From Candidatus Omnitrophota bacterium (GTDB lineage Bacteria > Omnitrophota > Omnitrophia > Omnitrophales > JACROU01), in NCBI GenBank assembly GCA_016206875.1, contig JACQQR010000164.1, positions 1 through 12,422 of the forward strand: a stretch of DNA of 12,422 nucleotides, in the 5' to 3' direction. Position numbers and translations under genes: made by a program. A model generated the notes under the pieces. That model did not search any database. It was not told where the DNA came from and worked only from the letters and a program-made list of their open reading frames with translations. Shown here piece after piece: positions 12,422 to 12,422 of the stretch. The number at the start of each line of letters is the position of its first letter. The first letter of the stretch is position 1.

Positions 12422-12422
12422 C

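Overview
The window looks like a chromosomal segment of an uncultivated, Gram-negative-type bacterium. My best guess is a member of candidate phylum Omnitrophota or a neighbouring lineage. This is inference from three things: the style of the exported-protein leaders (29-808 and 9153-12191), a very large protein with a DAH...GGFHS-type N-terminal domain that I associate with that phylum, and many short palindromic dispersed repeats of kinds common in such genomes. No rRNA, tRNA, transposase, phage gene or CRISPR array is visible.

Layout. (1) 29-808 encodes a small secreted protein of unknown function. (2) 892-2259 encodes a complete dihydrolipoyl-dehydrogenase-type flavoprotein, followed immediately by a 237-bp nested palindromic element (2263-2499). 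(3) 2577-6076 is a tight three-gene operon: an MtnX-like HAD phosphatase, a class-III PLP aminotransferase and a PaaK-like adenylate-forming enzyme, joined by a 4-bp overlap and then a 3-bp gap. (4) After a repeat-rich terminator region (6077-6182) comes 6183-7880, a fusion of a PEP-mutase-family domain with a sugar-nucleotidyltransferase-fold domain. (5) On the opposite strand, converging on it, is a two-gene operon of a Rieske ferredoxin (8984-8676) and a LicC/PntC-like nucleotidyltransferase (8679-7912), overlapping by 4 bp. (6) 9153-12191 encodes a 1012-residue envelope protein with an exported N-terminal domain, a propeller-like middle and two C-terminal membrane helices. (7) The window ends in another palindromic repeat element (12299-12421).

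How the genes may work together. PEP-mutase domains fused to nucleotidyltransferases are known from bacterial phosphonate loci, where phosphonates such as 2-aminoethylphosphonate are made and activated as CMP derivatives for attachment to surface polymers. The aminotransferase, adenylate-forming enzyme, HAD phosphatase, second nucleotidyltransferase and Rieske protein around this fusion make a plausible biosynthetic locus. However, no phosphonopyruvate decarboxylase is present. The mutase signature loop reads EDNPFPKRCS instead of EDKxxxKxNS, and its KRC resembles the catalytic KKCGH/KRCGH loop of isocitrate and methylisocitrate lyases. The fused nucleotidyltransferase also has a degenerate nucleotide-binding loop, whereas the separate one is canonical. 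This combination is the most interesting system in the window; its product cannot be read from the sequence.

A second theme is invasion by short palindromic repeats. One supplies the last 23 codons and the stop of the nucleotidyltransferase gene, one lies in frame inside the large envelope protein gene, and others sit right at gene 3' ends.
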